Below the pieces are notes generated by a model. The model was not told the origin of the DNA, did not search any database, and was given only the letters and a program-made list of their open reading frames with translations. Shown one piece after another: positions 8,818-15,961 of a stretch of 37,001 bases of DNA. Position 1 is the stretch's first letter. Each line of letters begins with the position of its first letter. This DNA comes from a virus, in the IMG/VR virus record IMGVR_UViG_3300044624_000832, positions 1 to 37,001 of that record; one strand, given 5' to 3'. Made by a program: the position numbers and the translations under genes.

Positions 8818-9423
8818 TTATCCCTTTGGACCTGTTGATACAGGCTTGCGGGTTGTGGTTGCTGTAGTTGGGTCAATGTGGAACACAGTCAAACCTTCGT
8901 GGACAAGTGTCATTGTTTCAAAAAGCAATGAGTTATCTCCAGCGTTAAGGTCTGTAAATGAAAGCTGGTTAATCCACGCGTTGTGAATCTTGAAGCCCAT
9001 TTTAGCAGTTGCAATATCTGATGGGTTTGTGTCGGGATGGTCCATCACATAGATGATTACATCGCAACGGAAATCCTTACCAGTTGTTGAAAGGCCGTCT
9101 CCAGCCGCCGCTGCAAAAAGACCACGCATCCACTCAATAGCGTTATCGCTACCGAATAATGCGCCGTGCTGCATTGCAATTGGCTGGAAGTTAGTCATAC
9201 CAGGAATCTGGTGCGTGGTGGTGTTGTAGCCACCCTCACGATATTGAATGTTTTGGGTCGTAATTGACAAGCCAGAGATTGTATTAAAACCTCCGCTAAA
9301 CCCAAGGATTTTGTCCGTGAATACGGAACCATTGTTTGATGACGTCAGGAACTCTGCTTGGAACCGAAATCCGCGTAACGGGTCGGTAGCATGGGTTGAC
9401 CAACGCTCTATTTTTTTAGGCAT
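8818..9423 (-). CDS. Tail tube protein
   Basis: This 201-residue protein directly follows the sheath gene. It has the gp19-like tube signature: DPLRGFRFQAEF at the N-terminus, FSGGFNTISGL, a Thr/Gly-rich loop before IPGMTNFQPIAMQHG, and the FKIHNAWINQLSFTDLNAG strand pair. Tube proteins form stacked hexamer rings that carry the DNA out of the head. Size and order (sheath, tube, chaperone, tape measure) are standard for contractile tails. A good RBS (GGAG) precedes the ATG. Confidence 0.93.
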   Translation of the reverse strand: MPKKIERWSTHATDPLRGFRFQAEFLTSSNNGSVFTDKILGFSGGFNTISGLSITTQNIQYREGGYNTTTHQIPGMTNFQPIAMQHGALFGSDNAIEWMRGLFAAAAGDGLSTTGKDFRCDVIIYVMDHPDTNPSDIATAKMGFKIHNAWINQLSFTDLNAGDNSLLFETMTLVHEGLTVFHIDPTTATTTRKPVSTGPKG

Positions 9424-9437
9424 TTTTATTTATCTCC

Positions 9438-11201
9438 TTAGGCTGTCACAGTAACGGTGGCTCCACCGTCAAACTGACCGATTTTGATTACAACGAATTC
9501 AGCTGGACGCTGTAGAGCCACGCCAACTTCGATGATTACTTTACCCTCGTCAATTACGGACAGAGTGTTTAGCTCCCCGTCGCACTTAACGAAGTATGCG
9601 CTTCCTGGAGTATCTCCACGAAGTCCGCCTTGTGTCCAGAAATCTGATAGGAAAGCTGAGACAGTTGCGTTAAGGCTACGCCATAGAACAGCGTCGTTAG
9701 GCTCAAAGATTGCATACTGAGTAAGGTCGGTAAGAGCCTTACGAAGGTAAATAAGAGTACGACGAACTGGTACGTAACGGTCTACATAACCAGCCTTAGT
9801 TGTGCGAGCACCCATAACAACAAAACCAGAACCCGGAATATAACGAATAGGGTTAACAGGAACTGCTGCAGAGTTTAGCGAATCAAGCTCTGCGTTTGTA
9901 AGGGGCTCTACTGCAACTACATCTGCTAAACGAGCAGATAGTCCTGCAGGTGCCTTAAAGACTCCTCGAGAAGAGTCTGTTGTAGCAAACAGGCCAGCAA
10001 TTGCTCCACCAGGATGCGCTAGTACTCTAGCTCCTGAAGTTGAAACCGTTGGGTCACCGATAGTAACGTGTGGGTAGTACACAGCACCAAGAGAGGTTGG
10101 TGAGTAGGTTAATGAAAGCGCTAACTGTTCAGTAGCGGTTAAAGGGGTTCGTGTAGCTCCACCAGTAGTAACGTAACCTGGGTCAATAATAACAAACACA
10201 TCATCACGCGATTCTGCATAACTAAGCAGAGTTGCAACATCTGTGTTTGTAAAAACTCCAGGAGCGTTTAGAACAAGTGAGTTTAGTACCGTGTCAAATG
10301 AAGAAACGGCCGAAACAATGTTTGTTGAAGTTGGTGATGTTCCGATTGAACCGCTAACTAGCTGTTGAATTGATACGTTAGATGGTTCGGCGGCTGTCGA
10401 TACTGAGGTTGCAACAACATAGTTTGAGCGAGAGTTGATGAAGTTAATTGCGTATCTAGCATCAGTTGGGTTTGTAAAAGTAACATCTGTAAATGTTTCT
10501 ACAACAGTTTCAATATCTGGGTACGCAATAACAACGTCTTTACGAGACGTAATAGCAGAGGAAACAATTGTTACATACATGCTATTTCCCCATTGACCTG
10601 GATTTTTAGCTGTAATAGTAGCAATTGGAGCTTGACGAGTCCAAGTTGCTGTTGAGGTTGTTCCAGTAGATGTGCTTGAAACCGAAAAGCTAACTCCTGC
10701 AGAAATTGCAGTAATTACAGCAGAGACTAGGTTGTAGCCTACTGATGTAGCCCCTGTAATTGTGACGACGTCACCAACTGCAAGACCAGTTGTGCTTGAC
10801 GTAGTGTAGGTCACAGTTCCTGATGAGGCAGCAATTGCTGTAATACTTCCTGTTGTAGTACTTGGTGCTGTGAAAGTACGAGTAGCAGAAACTGGTGTTC
10901 CAGCAGTTACTCGCTTGATATAGCAGTTTGCGCCACCGTTATCAAAGAACAATCGAACAGCAGTTGGAAGCAGGTTGTTGTTAGTTGTTGTGTCAACACC
11001 GTCATTTAACTTAGTTGTTGTATTCCAAGTTCCGTACTTAGATGCGTAATCGCTCCAAGAGGTAACAAGGGTTGGGGTAAGAGGGCCACGGTCAGATGCG
11101 CCAATAAACGCAGCGACAGTTGTTGAGTTTGGCCCTACGGATGGAGCTAATGCATTGAGGGATTCCTCAACATACACTCCAGGACGAAGGTAAGTTGCCA
11201 T
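9438..11201 (-). CDS. Tail sheath protein
   Basis: A 587-residue protein opening with MATYLRPGVYVEE, the universal sheath N-terminus, followed by GASDRGPLTPTLV. The C-terminal domain (LRKALTDLTQYAIFEPND, LRGDTPGSAYFVKCD, RPAEFVVIKIGQF) forms the contractile core that binds neighbouring subunits and the tube. Residues about 110-190 are a Thr/Ser/Gly-rich beta insertion (SSGTVTYTTSST, VGDVVTITG), probably a surface domain, and match a similar module in the gpJ-like wedge protein. The RBS is AAGGAG at normal spacing. The start is ATG. Confidence 0.96.
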   Translation of the reverse strand: MATYLRPGVYVEESLNALAPSVGPNSTTVAAFIGASDRGPLTPTLVTSWSDYASKYGTWNTTTKLNDGVDTTTNNNLLPTAVRLFFDNGGANCYIKRVTAGTPVSATRTFTAPSTTTGSITAIAASSGTVTYTTSSTTGLAVGDVVTITGATSVGYNLVSAVITAISAGVSFSVSSTSTGTTSTATWTRQAPIATITAKNPGQWGNSMYVTIVSSAITSRKDVVIAYPDIETVVETFTDVTFTNPTDARYAINFINSRSNYVVATSVSTAAEPSNVSIQQLVSGSIGTSPTSTNIVSAVSSFDTVLNSLVLNAPGVFTNTDVATLLSYAESRDDVFVIIDPGYVTTGGATRTPLTATEQLALSLTYSPTSLGAVYYPHVTIGDPTVSTSGARVLAHPGGAIAGLFATTDSSRGVFKAPAGLSARLADVVAVEPLTNAELDSLNSAAVPVNPIRYIPGSGFVVMGARTTKAGYVDRYVPVRRTLIYLRKALTDLTQYAIFEPNDAVLWRSLNATVSAFLSDFWTQGGLRGDTPGSAYFVKCDGELNTLSVIDEGKVIIEVGVALQRPAEFVVIKIGQFDGGATVTVTA

Positions 11202-11240
11202 TTGTATATCTCCTTAGGTTGTTTGGGTGTGGGCCGAATA

Positions 11241-11867
11241 TTAGATAGGTCGTAGGTCAGATGGGATGTGGGTTGTTGTTGGGTTTATATTTACTTGCTG
11301 TACAAGCTTGGTTGCTTGTGTAGCGTCATAATGGGTTAGTTCACTCACAACACGCACAATAAAGATATTGTGAAGTAGGCGCCTTCCCTCCTCAACGGAG
11401 TCTCTTTTTAGAAACTCGTCAAGAAACATATGGCGATAGGTTGTTTCAACACCTGAATCGCTAACAATGCCAAGCTTTCCGTACTTGCTTGGTAAACGTC
11501 GTTGAATTAACTGAGTCATAAGCGCCCTGTCATGACGTGGGTGACGGGCAAAAGTACTAATTTGATAAACTAAATCGTAAGTCATTGGGTACTCGTAGCT
11601 GTACACAGTAGTGTTATTACCCACTACTGTACCTGCGTTGTCCCTGTCGTATATAACTCCTGACATTTGACGTTCTGGAGCAAGGCGAATATCCATCAAG
11701 TCAATAGTTATAAACGGAAACTTCTGGTCTCTTAACTCTACGTCAGGAGTTCCAAACCACACCTGTACTGGGCGAGGGGTAGAAGGGCCACCCGCTTTTT
11801 CGTCGGTGACTGTAAGCCCGCTTAGTAGGGCCTTAAGTGCAGCGTCTTCAGCAAGAATAAAGCTCAT
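11241..11867 (-). CDS. Tail completion / tail terminator-like protein
   Basis: A 208-residue protein located just before the sheath and overlapping the HK97-gp10-like gene by four bases (ATGA). It is mixed alpha/beta with PFITIDLMDIRLAPERQM and YEYPMTYDLVYQISTFARH. This pattern (a small-molecule-free beta sheet with a Tyr-Asp-Leu strand) fits tail terminator or tail-completion proteins that cap the tube and join it to the neck. The C-terminus is an extended Thr/Asn-rich tail. Assignment is mostly from position. Confidence 0.5.
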   Translation of the reverse strand: MSFILAEDAALKALLSGLTVTDEKAGGPSTPRPVQVWFGTPDVELRDQKFPFITIDLMDIRLAPERQMSGVIYDRDNAGTVVGNNTTVYSYEYPMTYDLVYQISTFARHPRHDRALMTQLIQRRLPSKYGKLGIVSDSGVETTYRHMFLDEFLKRDSVEEGRRLLHNIFIVRVVSELTHYDATQATKLVQQVNINPTTTHIPSDLRPI

Positions 11868-12184
11868 CCTGGTAACCCCCTAGTTAGCATAAAGTCAACT
11901 GTAATGTCAGACAAGGCTCCAGAGATTTCATTGTCAATCATTGCTTCTACTTTTTTAATAAAATGAGACGGAGACTTGCCTAGGGTTCCGTACTCTAGGT
12001 CTTGTACTGCTTTTTCAAGGTCTGTAGGCCATACAACTTCAATGTACTCAGGGGTTACGTTAAGGGTGACTTTGTCACGAACATTGGAAGGCCACCCAGA
12101 AAGAGGCAGCATTGCGTCAAACTTTTTACGCACAATAGGTTCTGCTTTAGTTACAGCAGCTTTAAAATCTAACGGGTGCGCCAT
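11864..12184 (-). CDS. Neck / tail-completion protein, HK97 gp10-like
   Basis: I place the start at the ATG at 12184 (MAHPLDFKAAV), two bases after the preceding stop, giving 106 residues; a longer reading to 12214 would run into the upstream gene. The motif LEYGTLGKSPSHFI near residues 71-84 is the typical gp10-like signature, in which a loop is followed by a Pro and an amphipathic helix. These proteins sit at the head-tail joint or tail end. The gene is translationally coupled to its neighbours. Family assignment is moderate. Confidence 0.5.
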   Translation of the reverse strand: MAHPLDFKAAVTKAEPIVRKKFDAMLPLSGWPSNVRDKVTLNVTPEYIEVVWPTDLEKAVQDLEYGTLGKSPSHFIKKVEAMIDNEISGALSDITVDFMLTRGLPG

Positions 12185-12185
12185 A

Positions 12186-12362
12186 TTAGCGGCCCCGGAT
12201 AAAACGCGACGCAAGAATTGCGTTAGCGGCGTCTAAAAACCCCTTAATATTGCTATCTACTTTATTGGATGCCCCAGGGATGTTTTGCACAATAACAGTA
12301 TAAAACTGATTGGCCTGGGCCTTATCAACCTTTTGAGGGCTGAGAGGTTGGAAATTAGACAT
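12186..12362 (-). CDS. Small hypothetical neck-region protein (58 aa)
   Basis: A 58-codon gene beginning MSNFQPLSPQKVDKAQ and ending FIRGR. It has a perfect AAGGAG seven bases before the ATG. Its stop TAA at 12186-12188 is one base from the following ATG, so it is in the same operon as the gp10-like gene. The predicted protein is mostly helical with a basic end. I recognise no family. It is the first gene after the strong terminator at 12.45 kb. Confidence 0.65.
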   Translation of the reverse strand: MSNFQPLSPQKVDKAQANQFYTVIVQNIPGASNKVDSNIKGFLDAANAILASRFIRGR

Positions 12363-12440
12363 ACTAATTCTCCTTAAAATAAACGCAGAACTACTAGCAA
12401 GGGTGGAGCTTTAATTCCCGCATGGAATTCCTTCAATGAT

Positions 12441-12467
12441 AAAGCAAAAGGCCCCCTTTCGGGGGCC
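12441..12467 (-). terminator. Intrinsic terminator after Lys-rich gene trio
   Basis: On the minus strand GGCCCCC and GGGGGCC form a seven-pair GC stem with a GAAA tetraloop, followed by TTTTGCTTT. It lies seven bases after the stop of the third lysine-rich gene and is a textbook rho-independent terminator. Confidence 0.9.
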
Positions 12468-12473
12468 TAAGCT

Positions 12474-12647
12474 CTACTTCTTTTTAATCTTTTTTACAAT
12501 CTTCTTGTCTAAAGCTGTGTCTTCTTCTTGGGATTTAGGCTTCTTGTGCTTCTTATCCATAGCCTCAAACTTCTTCTTTTGGTCCTTATCTAGGCCCTTA
12601 GTAGTTTTGGCATCTTGCTTTTTATCGGACTTTGCTGTGTATTTCAT
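12474..12647 (-). CDS. Tiny Lys-rich protein c (57 aa)
   Basis: This frame (MKYTAKSDKKQDAKTT at the start, KKIVKKIKKK at the end) has 22 lysines in 57 residues plus an acidic patch, and is predicted helical and disordered. The ATG overlaps the stop of gene b by one base (TAATG). No known domain is visible. Possible roles are nucleic-acid binding, charge neutralisation of packaged DNA, or a host-directed factor; none is shown by sequence. The dense coupling and clean stop before a terminator argue it is real. Confidence 0.65.
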   Translation of the reverse strand: MKYTAKSDKKQDAKTTKGLDKDQKKKFEAMDKKHKKPKSQEEDTALDKKIVKKIKKK

Positions 12648-12781
12648 TACTTCTTTTTTCCCATCTTCTTAGGGGCAGATTTGCTTTTTGCGGTTTTCTT
12701 GCCAAACTTCTTATTAGCAGCAGCCAAGGTCTTCTCACCATGCTTGTTTTTTGGGGCCCCACATCCACAGGTAGCACACAT
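12647..12781 (-). CDS. Tiny Cys/Lys-rich protein b (44 aa)
   Basis: A 44-residue protein starting MCATCGCGAPKNKHGEK and then Lys/Ala-rich (14 lysines) to KKMGKKK. The CxxCxC cluster plus a nearby His could bind one zinc. The ATG shares one base with the stop of gene a (TAATG) and its own stop overlaps gene c. The C-terminal half resembles a basic DNA-binding tail. No function is assigned. Confidence 0.7.
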   Translation of the reverse strand: MCATCGCGAPKNKHGEKTLAAANKKFGKKTAKSKSAPKKMGKKK

Positions 12782-12930
12782 TATTTTTTACCAGCTTTCT
12801 TTGTAGTAGGTTTTGCGACTTTCTTCTTGCCGGAGCCTGCAGGAACGCAGTTTGGAACTTTTTTGCCGCCCTTCATCTTCATGCCTACTTGAACGTAGCC
12901 ATCCCAACAAGGGTTTGCATCTTTAGCCAT
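12781..12930 (-). CDS. Tiny Lys-rich protein a with PNCVP motif (49 aa)
   Basis: A 49-residue protein: MAKDANPCWDGYVQVGMK, then GGKKVPNCVPAGSG and a basic tail (13 lysines). The CWDGY ... KKVPNCVP pattern recurs in many phage proteins, often as a short stand-alone gene or as the C-terminus of head-related proteins; its role is unknown to me. AGGAG precedes the ATG, and the gene is the first of a three-gene coupled set. The two Cys are placed as in those other copies. Confidence 0.75.
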   Translation of the reverse strand: MAKDANPCWDGYVQVGMKMKGGKKVPNCVPAGSGKKKVAKPTTKKAGKK

Positions 12931-12938
12931 TATTACTC

Positions 12939-13472
12939 CTAAGCTTGTGCGTACGCCAAGAACTGAACATCATTGACAAGCTCGTCTGGCATTAATTGTA
13001 TCAAGTCTAGCGAAATAATTGTATGGCGTTCGGCTATCTGCCCGTGTTGTTGGGTGCGAACTGGGCGGTATACCTGGCCTTGCCAAACAAGGCGGTACTT
13101 GTTGGCTATGTCTAGGCTGGTCTTAACCTCTCCTCTGGCATTAAAAAGGGTTGGGCTAGCTATCCTTAGGTCATCAATATTGAGGGTAATGTGCAAAGAG
13201 TCGGCGTTGTAGAAACCGCGGTCATTTATGGCTGAAGTTCCCTGGGTTATCTTTGCGCTAATAATATTAAGGATAGCTGGGCCAGTCCACACACGACCAA
13301 CACCTAGAGGCTCTACATCGTAAATAGGGTCTTTAACAGAAGCCGCAGCGTTATACGCCCACCATTGTCCGGTAGTACCCTTAGGATTAGTTGAGTCGGC
13401 GGTTATGCCATCGGCAATTTCATTTAGCTCAAAATCTGTGCTAAATCTTCCGCCCGGGGTATATGCTCTCAT
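12939..13472 (-). CDS. Putative head-closure / neck protein
   Basis: A 177-residue protein just upstream of the neck and tail genes. It contains DPIYDVEPLGVGRVWTGPA and a C-terminal beta-rich segment (RLVWQGQVYRPVRTQQHG ... ERHTIISLDLIQLMPDEL). Such small beta-barrel proteins between head and tail genes are usually head-closure or stopper proteins, but I cannot assign a family by motif. There is no Shine-Dalgarno sequence; a perfect TATAAT lies six bases before the ATG, so the mRNA may be leaderless. This gene probably restarts transcription after the oxygenase cassette. Confidence 0.5.
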   Translation of the reverse strand: MRAYTPGGRFSTDFELNEIADGITADSTNPKGTTGQWWAYNAAASVKDPIYDVEPLGVGRVWTGPAILNIISAKITQGTSAINDRGFYNADSLHITLNIDDLRIASPTLFNARGEVKTSLDIANKYRLVWQGQVYRPVRTQQHGQIAERHTIISLDLIQLMPDELVNDVQFLAYAQA

Positions 13473-13484
13473 TTTTATATTATA
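13473..13484 (-). promoter_or_regulatory. Leaderless-type promoter before the neck gene
   Basis: Minus-strand TATAAT (13484-13479) is followed by ATAAAA and then the ATG at 13472. With a start site about seven bases after the box, the first transcribed base would be the A of the ATG. No convincing -35 hexamer is seen and no Shine-Dalgarno sequence exists. The arrangement is nearly identical to that before the gene at 18193. Confidence 0.6.
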
Positions 13485-13990
13485 GGGCTAAATTTAGTAG
13501 ATTCATCGCCAAAAACAAAGGTAGTTATTGAGTACCGTTCTCCCCCTAAAACTGGAAACACTTGATGCTTAAGGTGAGCACTATGGATAACCATGCTTCC
13601 TGGCCTTGGGGTAACGCTTAGTCCAAGGTCTGGATATATCAGCTCTCCCCCAGTAAAGGTGTCATTTAAATAAATAGCAATACCAAAAACTATTGTTCTT
13701 GGGTCATCGGGGTTTCCGCCGTCTGTGTGCGGCCACATAAACTCTGAATCTTTTAGTTTTCGTAAATCACGAGAATAGACTATTGACTCTATATTAGTAA
13801 AAAATGTTTCAATATTTTTATACAGATTGTTCATTTTAACAAGTGACTCATCACTCATAGCTTTAACTGTATTTCCTACGTGCGTAGTATCCCAATCAAT
13901 ATCTAGTTGAGCCTCAGATACAAGGGTACTTCTCAGCTCTTCATCTAAAAACCCCTCAATTTCGTACACACCTTCTCCGTGCTTTATCAT
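13475..13990 (-). CDS. 2OG-Fe(II) oxygenase 7 (prolyl-4-hydroxylase-like)
   Basis: This is the shortest oxygenase of the cassette (171 residues). The Fe(II)-binding facial triad is visible: His88 and Asp90 in MWPHTDGG, and distal His142 in HLKHQVFP. Arg152 in GGERYSITTF is placed to bind the 2-oxoglutarate carboxylate. Between them IAIYLNDTFTGGELIYP is the typical P4H-like core strand. The family couples 2OG decarboxylation to hydroxylation, most often of prolyl residues. The substrate is unknown. It sits at the downstream end of the cassette, next to the SDR gene. Confidence 0.88.
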   Translation of the reverse strand: MIKHGEGVYEIEGFLDEELRSTLVSEAQLDIDWDTTHVGNTVKAMSDESLVKMNNLYKNIETFFTNIESIVYSRDLRKLKDSEFMWPHTDGGNPDDPRTIVFGIAIYLNDTFTGGELIYPDLGLSVTPRPGSMVIHSAHLKHQVFPVLGGERYSITTFVFGDESTKFSPII

Positions 13991-13992
13991 GA

Positions 13993-14661
13993 TTAGTTAT
14001 ACTTGCTACTGTTGATGTGGCAAATTTCAATTTCATTTATATTAACATGGCTTGGTAACGACCCTACCCAGTAGATAGCTTCTGCTAAATCCTCTGCAGT
14101 TAAGGCGTAGTCTCGTTTTTGCTCTTGGGTATCAATGGTTGCTGGACAAATTTCTGTAATTTTAATGCCAAATTGAGGAAACTCAAGCCTCATTGTGTCA
14201 ATTAGACCGCGCTCACCCCGCTTGGCATTTGTGTAATTCCCCCCACCGCGATACGGCACCTTACCGCCAAAAGAGGTAATAAAGACAATTGTTGGGGAGT
14301 CTGACCTCTCCATGCAGGGAACAAAAAGTTGAGAAAGATACATAGGGCCAGACACGTTTATATCGTAGGCTCGTCTAAAGTTATCCATGGTTTCATTGAT
14401 AATGTTAGTTGGGCTAGAGCCGCCACCAGCATTATTAACCAAAAGGTCTAGTGTTATATCTTTGTACTGCTCATAAAATCTCTCTATTGCTTTAGCGTCT
14501 GTTACGTCTAGGCTATATACCTCAACGTTGTCAGATACAAGCTCAGATACTTTGGAAAGGTTTCTTGAAACAGCAATAACTTTGTAACCATTTTCAGACA
14601 GGCGTTTTACTGTAGCTAACCCTACGCCTTTACTTGCTCCAGTAACAATTGCTGTTTTCAA
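13993..14661 (-). CDS. Short-chain dehydrogenase/reductase
   Basis: A 222-residue classical SDR with all landmarks: TGASKGVG (residues 7-14, NAD(P)-binding Gly loop), NNAG (76-79), Ser130 in VFITSFGG, and the catalytic YxxxK as Tyr143-Lys147 (NYTNAK). Arg33 in AVSRN suggests NADP(H) preference. The start is a TTG, since the Gly-rich loop begins six residues later and no ATG lies upstream in frame. The gene begins two bases after an oxygenase stop and ends two bases before another. The substrate is not deducible; oxidation or reduction of a sugar, alcohol or ketone is possible. Confidence 0.9.
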   Translation of the reverse strand: MKTAIVTGASKGVGLATVKRLSENGYKVIAVSRNLSKVSELVSDNVEVYSLDVTDAKAIERFYEQYKDITLDLLVNNAGGGSSPTNIINETMDNFRRAYDINVSGPMYLSQLFVPCMERSDSPTIVFITSFGGKVPYRGGGNYTNAKRGERGLIDTMRLEFPQFGIKITEICPATIDTQEQKRDYALTAEDLAEAIYWVGSLPSHVNINEIEICHINSSKYN

Positions 14662-14663
14662 CG

Positions 14664-15290
14664 TTAATGAATCCAGTGCTGAGGCACCATTATCTTTTCG
14701 CCACTCTTCACTAAGTGTGCTGTGTGATGGTATGGCGGAGATGGTGGGAAAACAATAATGCTTCCAGCTTTTGGTTTGATAGCAAAAGTGTAGCTTCCTT
14801 CTTGTTTTGCGATTTCAAAATCTGGGTTTGGACTAGCGTTTTGTAATACGCCATCTGGAGAAGCAATCGTAAAAGATAGCTCTCCGCCCTCATAATCATC
14901 GTTTAAGTACATAACAAAAGATACTTTAAGACGGCCATCGCCCTCTTGTTGGTCAAAGTGAGCACCCATATATGTGCCTGCCTTATACTTTTTAATTGGA
15001 TACATTGGAAACAGTTTAGGCTCATCTGTGATGCCGTGGGCTACCGCGTAATCTCTTGCTACATCATCAAAAGCCTTTTGTAATGTAGAGTAGATATAGG
15101 TCTTCTGAATGTCTGACGGGTCCGCAAAGATACTCTTATCTGTTCCATAGACATACGCCTCACCACTACACGCCATCCATTCGCCCCAAGGGTTTTCATT
15201 GTCCTGGTCAATTGCAGCAACAAGTTTCTTTGGGTCGTCAATTACGTTTGTGTAGTAGTAAACTTTTTCTTCAAGTATCTCTCTGTCCAT
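14664..15290 (-). CDS. 2OG-Fe(II) oxygenase 6 (prolyl-4-hydroxylase-like)
   Basis: A 208-residue protein with His111 and Asp113 in MGAHFDQQ, the core VMYLNDDYEGGELSF, and a distal His cluster (PYHHTAH, with His192 the likely ligand) followed by KSGEKIMV, where Lys199 replaces the usual Arg for 2OG. About 25 residues are inserted after ELSF compared with the other cassette oxygenases. A good Shine-Dalgarno (GGAG) precedes the ATG. It shares the fold and core motif with its neighbours but is clearly diverged, suggesting a different substrate. Confidence 0.88.
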   Translation of the reverse strand: MDREILEEKVYYYTNVIDDPKKLVAAIDQDNENPWGEWMACSGEAYVYGTDKSIFADPSDIQKTYIYSTLQKAFDDVARDYAVAHGITDEPKLFPMYPIKKYKAGTYMGAHFDQQEGDGRLKVSFVMYLNDDYEGGELSFTIASPDGVLQNASPNPDFEIAKQEGSYTFAIKPKAGSIIVFPPSPPYHHTAHLVKSGEKIMVPQHWIH

Positions 15291-15301
15291 TTTGTGTCTC
15301 C

Positions 15302-15961
15302 TTAGTACTTATTTTTTTTATAGTGGTCTTTTTCTTTAATGAACCCAACAAGAACATACCTTATTGGTCCATCCCCTACGTGCTTGACCCCGTGCTCATA
15401 CTCTTCGTTCCCTGGAAAAAATAACATAGTTCCTGGCTTGGGCTTTAGCTGGATGTCAAGGTTTGGAAAAAATAATTCGCCATCTGCGTAGTCATCATTA
15501 ATATACACAATCGTAGCGTATTTTATAGACGGGTCTGTTCTTTGGTCAGTATGCGCTTTTAACTCTACTCCTGGTTGCATTCTTTGAATTGTTGCAAAAC
15601 CACTTAAAATTAATTCTGGGTCGGCTTTTACCACCATTGAGTTTAAACCATCGTATAGTGGTCTATATATCTCATGATGTAATATGTTAAAGTTTTTATC
15701 TTTCCAATTTTGAGTGATTTCAAACTTGCCTTCAGCAACTAAATTATCAACGTCGTCTCTGCCAAATTTTTCCATGCAAAAACTTGCTAAGTTTGAGTAG
15801 TACTCTACTTCCCAATCTTTTTGAGATGTACCATTTATAATGTCCCAAAAGGTAGTTATTTGGTCTTCTGATAAAAAGTTTTCAACAGAGAACAGCTCTG
15901 GAGTAATATCCTTAACTACATACCCGCTATCTATTAACTGTTGTTTAAATGGCTCAATCAT
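15302..15961 (-). CDS. 2OG-Fe(II) oxygenase 5 (prolyl-4-hydroxylase-like)
   Basis: A 219-residue protein. The triad is His137 and Asp139 in LKAHTDQR and His190 in EYEHGVKHV; Arg201 in PIRYVLVGF fits the 2OG site. YINDDYADGELFFP is the central core. Substrate recognition probably lies in the N-terminal helical 120 residues, which are not alike among the cassette members. The ATG follows the previous gene's TAA with no gap, so expression is coupled. The Lys-rich C-terminus (DHYKKNKY) is short. Confidence 0.88.
   Translation of the reverse strand: MIEPFKQQLIDSGYVVKDITPELFSVENFLSEDQITTFWDIINGTSQKDWEVEYYSNLASFCMEKFGRDDVDNLVAEGKFEITQNWKDKNFNILHHEIYRPLYDGLNSMVVKADPELILSGFATIQRMQPGVELKAHTDQRTDPSIKYATIVYINDDYADGELFFPNLDIQLKPKPGTMLFFPGNEEYEHGVKHVGDGPIRYVLVGFIKEKDHYKKNKY

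Noticed and set aside
8531-8986. 151-codon plus-strand open frame over the chaperone and tube genes
   Set aside because: It crosses the junction of two well supported minus-strand genes and has no recognisable domain.
12363-12440. Another copy of the palindromic promoter element before the 58-residue gene
   Set aside because: The minus strand has GCTAGTAG similar to the -10 side of the portal element, but no CGACATGTCG palindrome and no good spacing.
12436-12892. Three plus-strand hydrophobic Phe/Leu-rich frames resembling small membrane proteins
   Set aside because: They are the complement of Lys-rich codons (AAG/AAA) of the three coupled minus-strand mini genes, which have RBS, TAATG coupling and a terminator.
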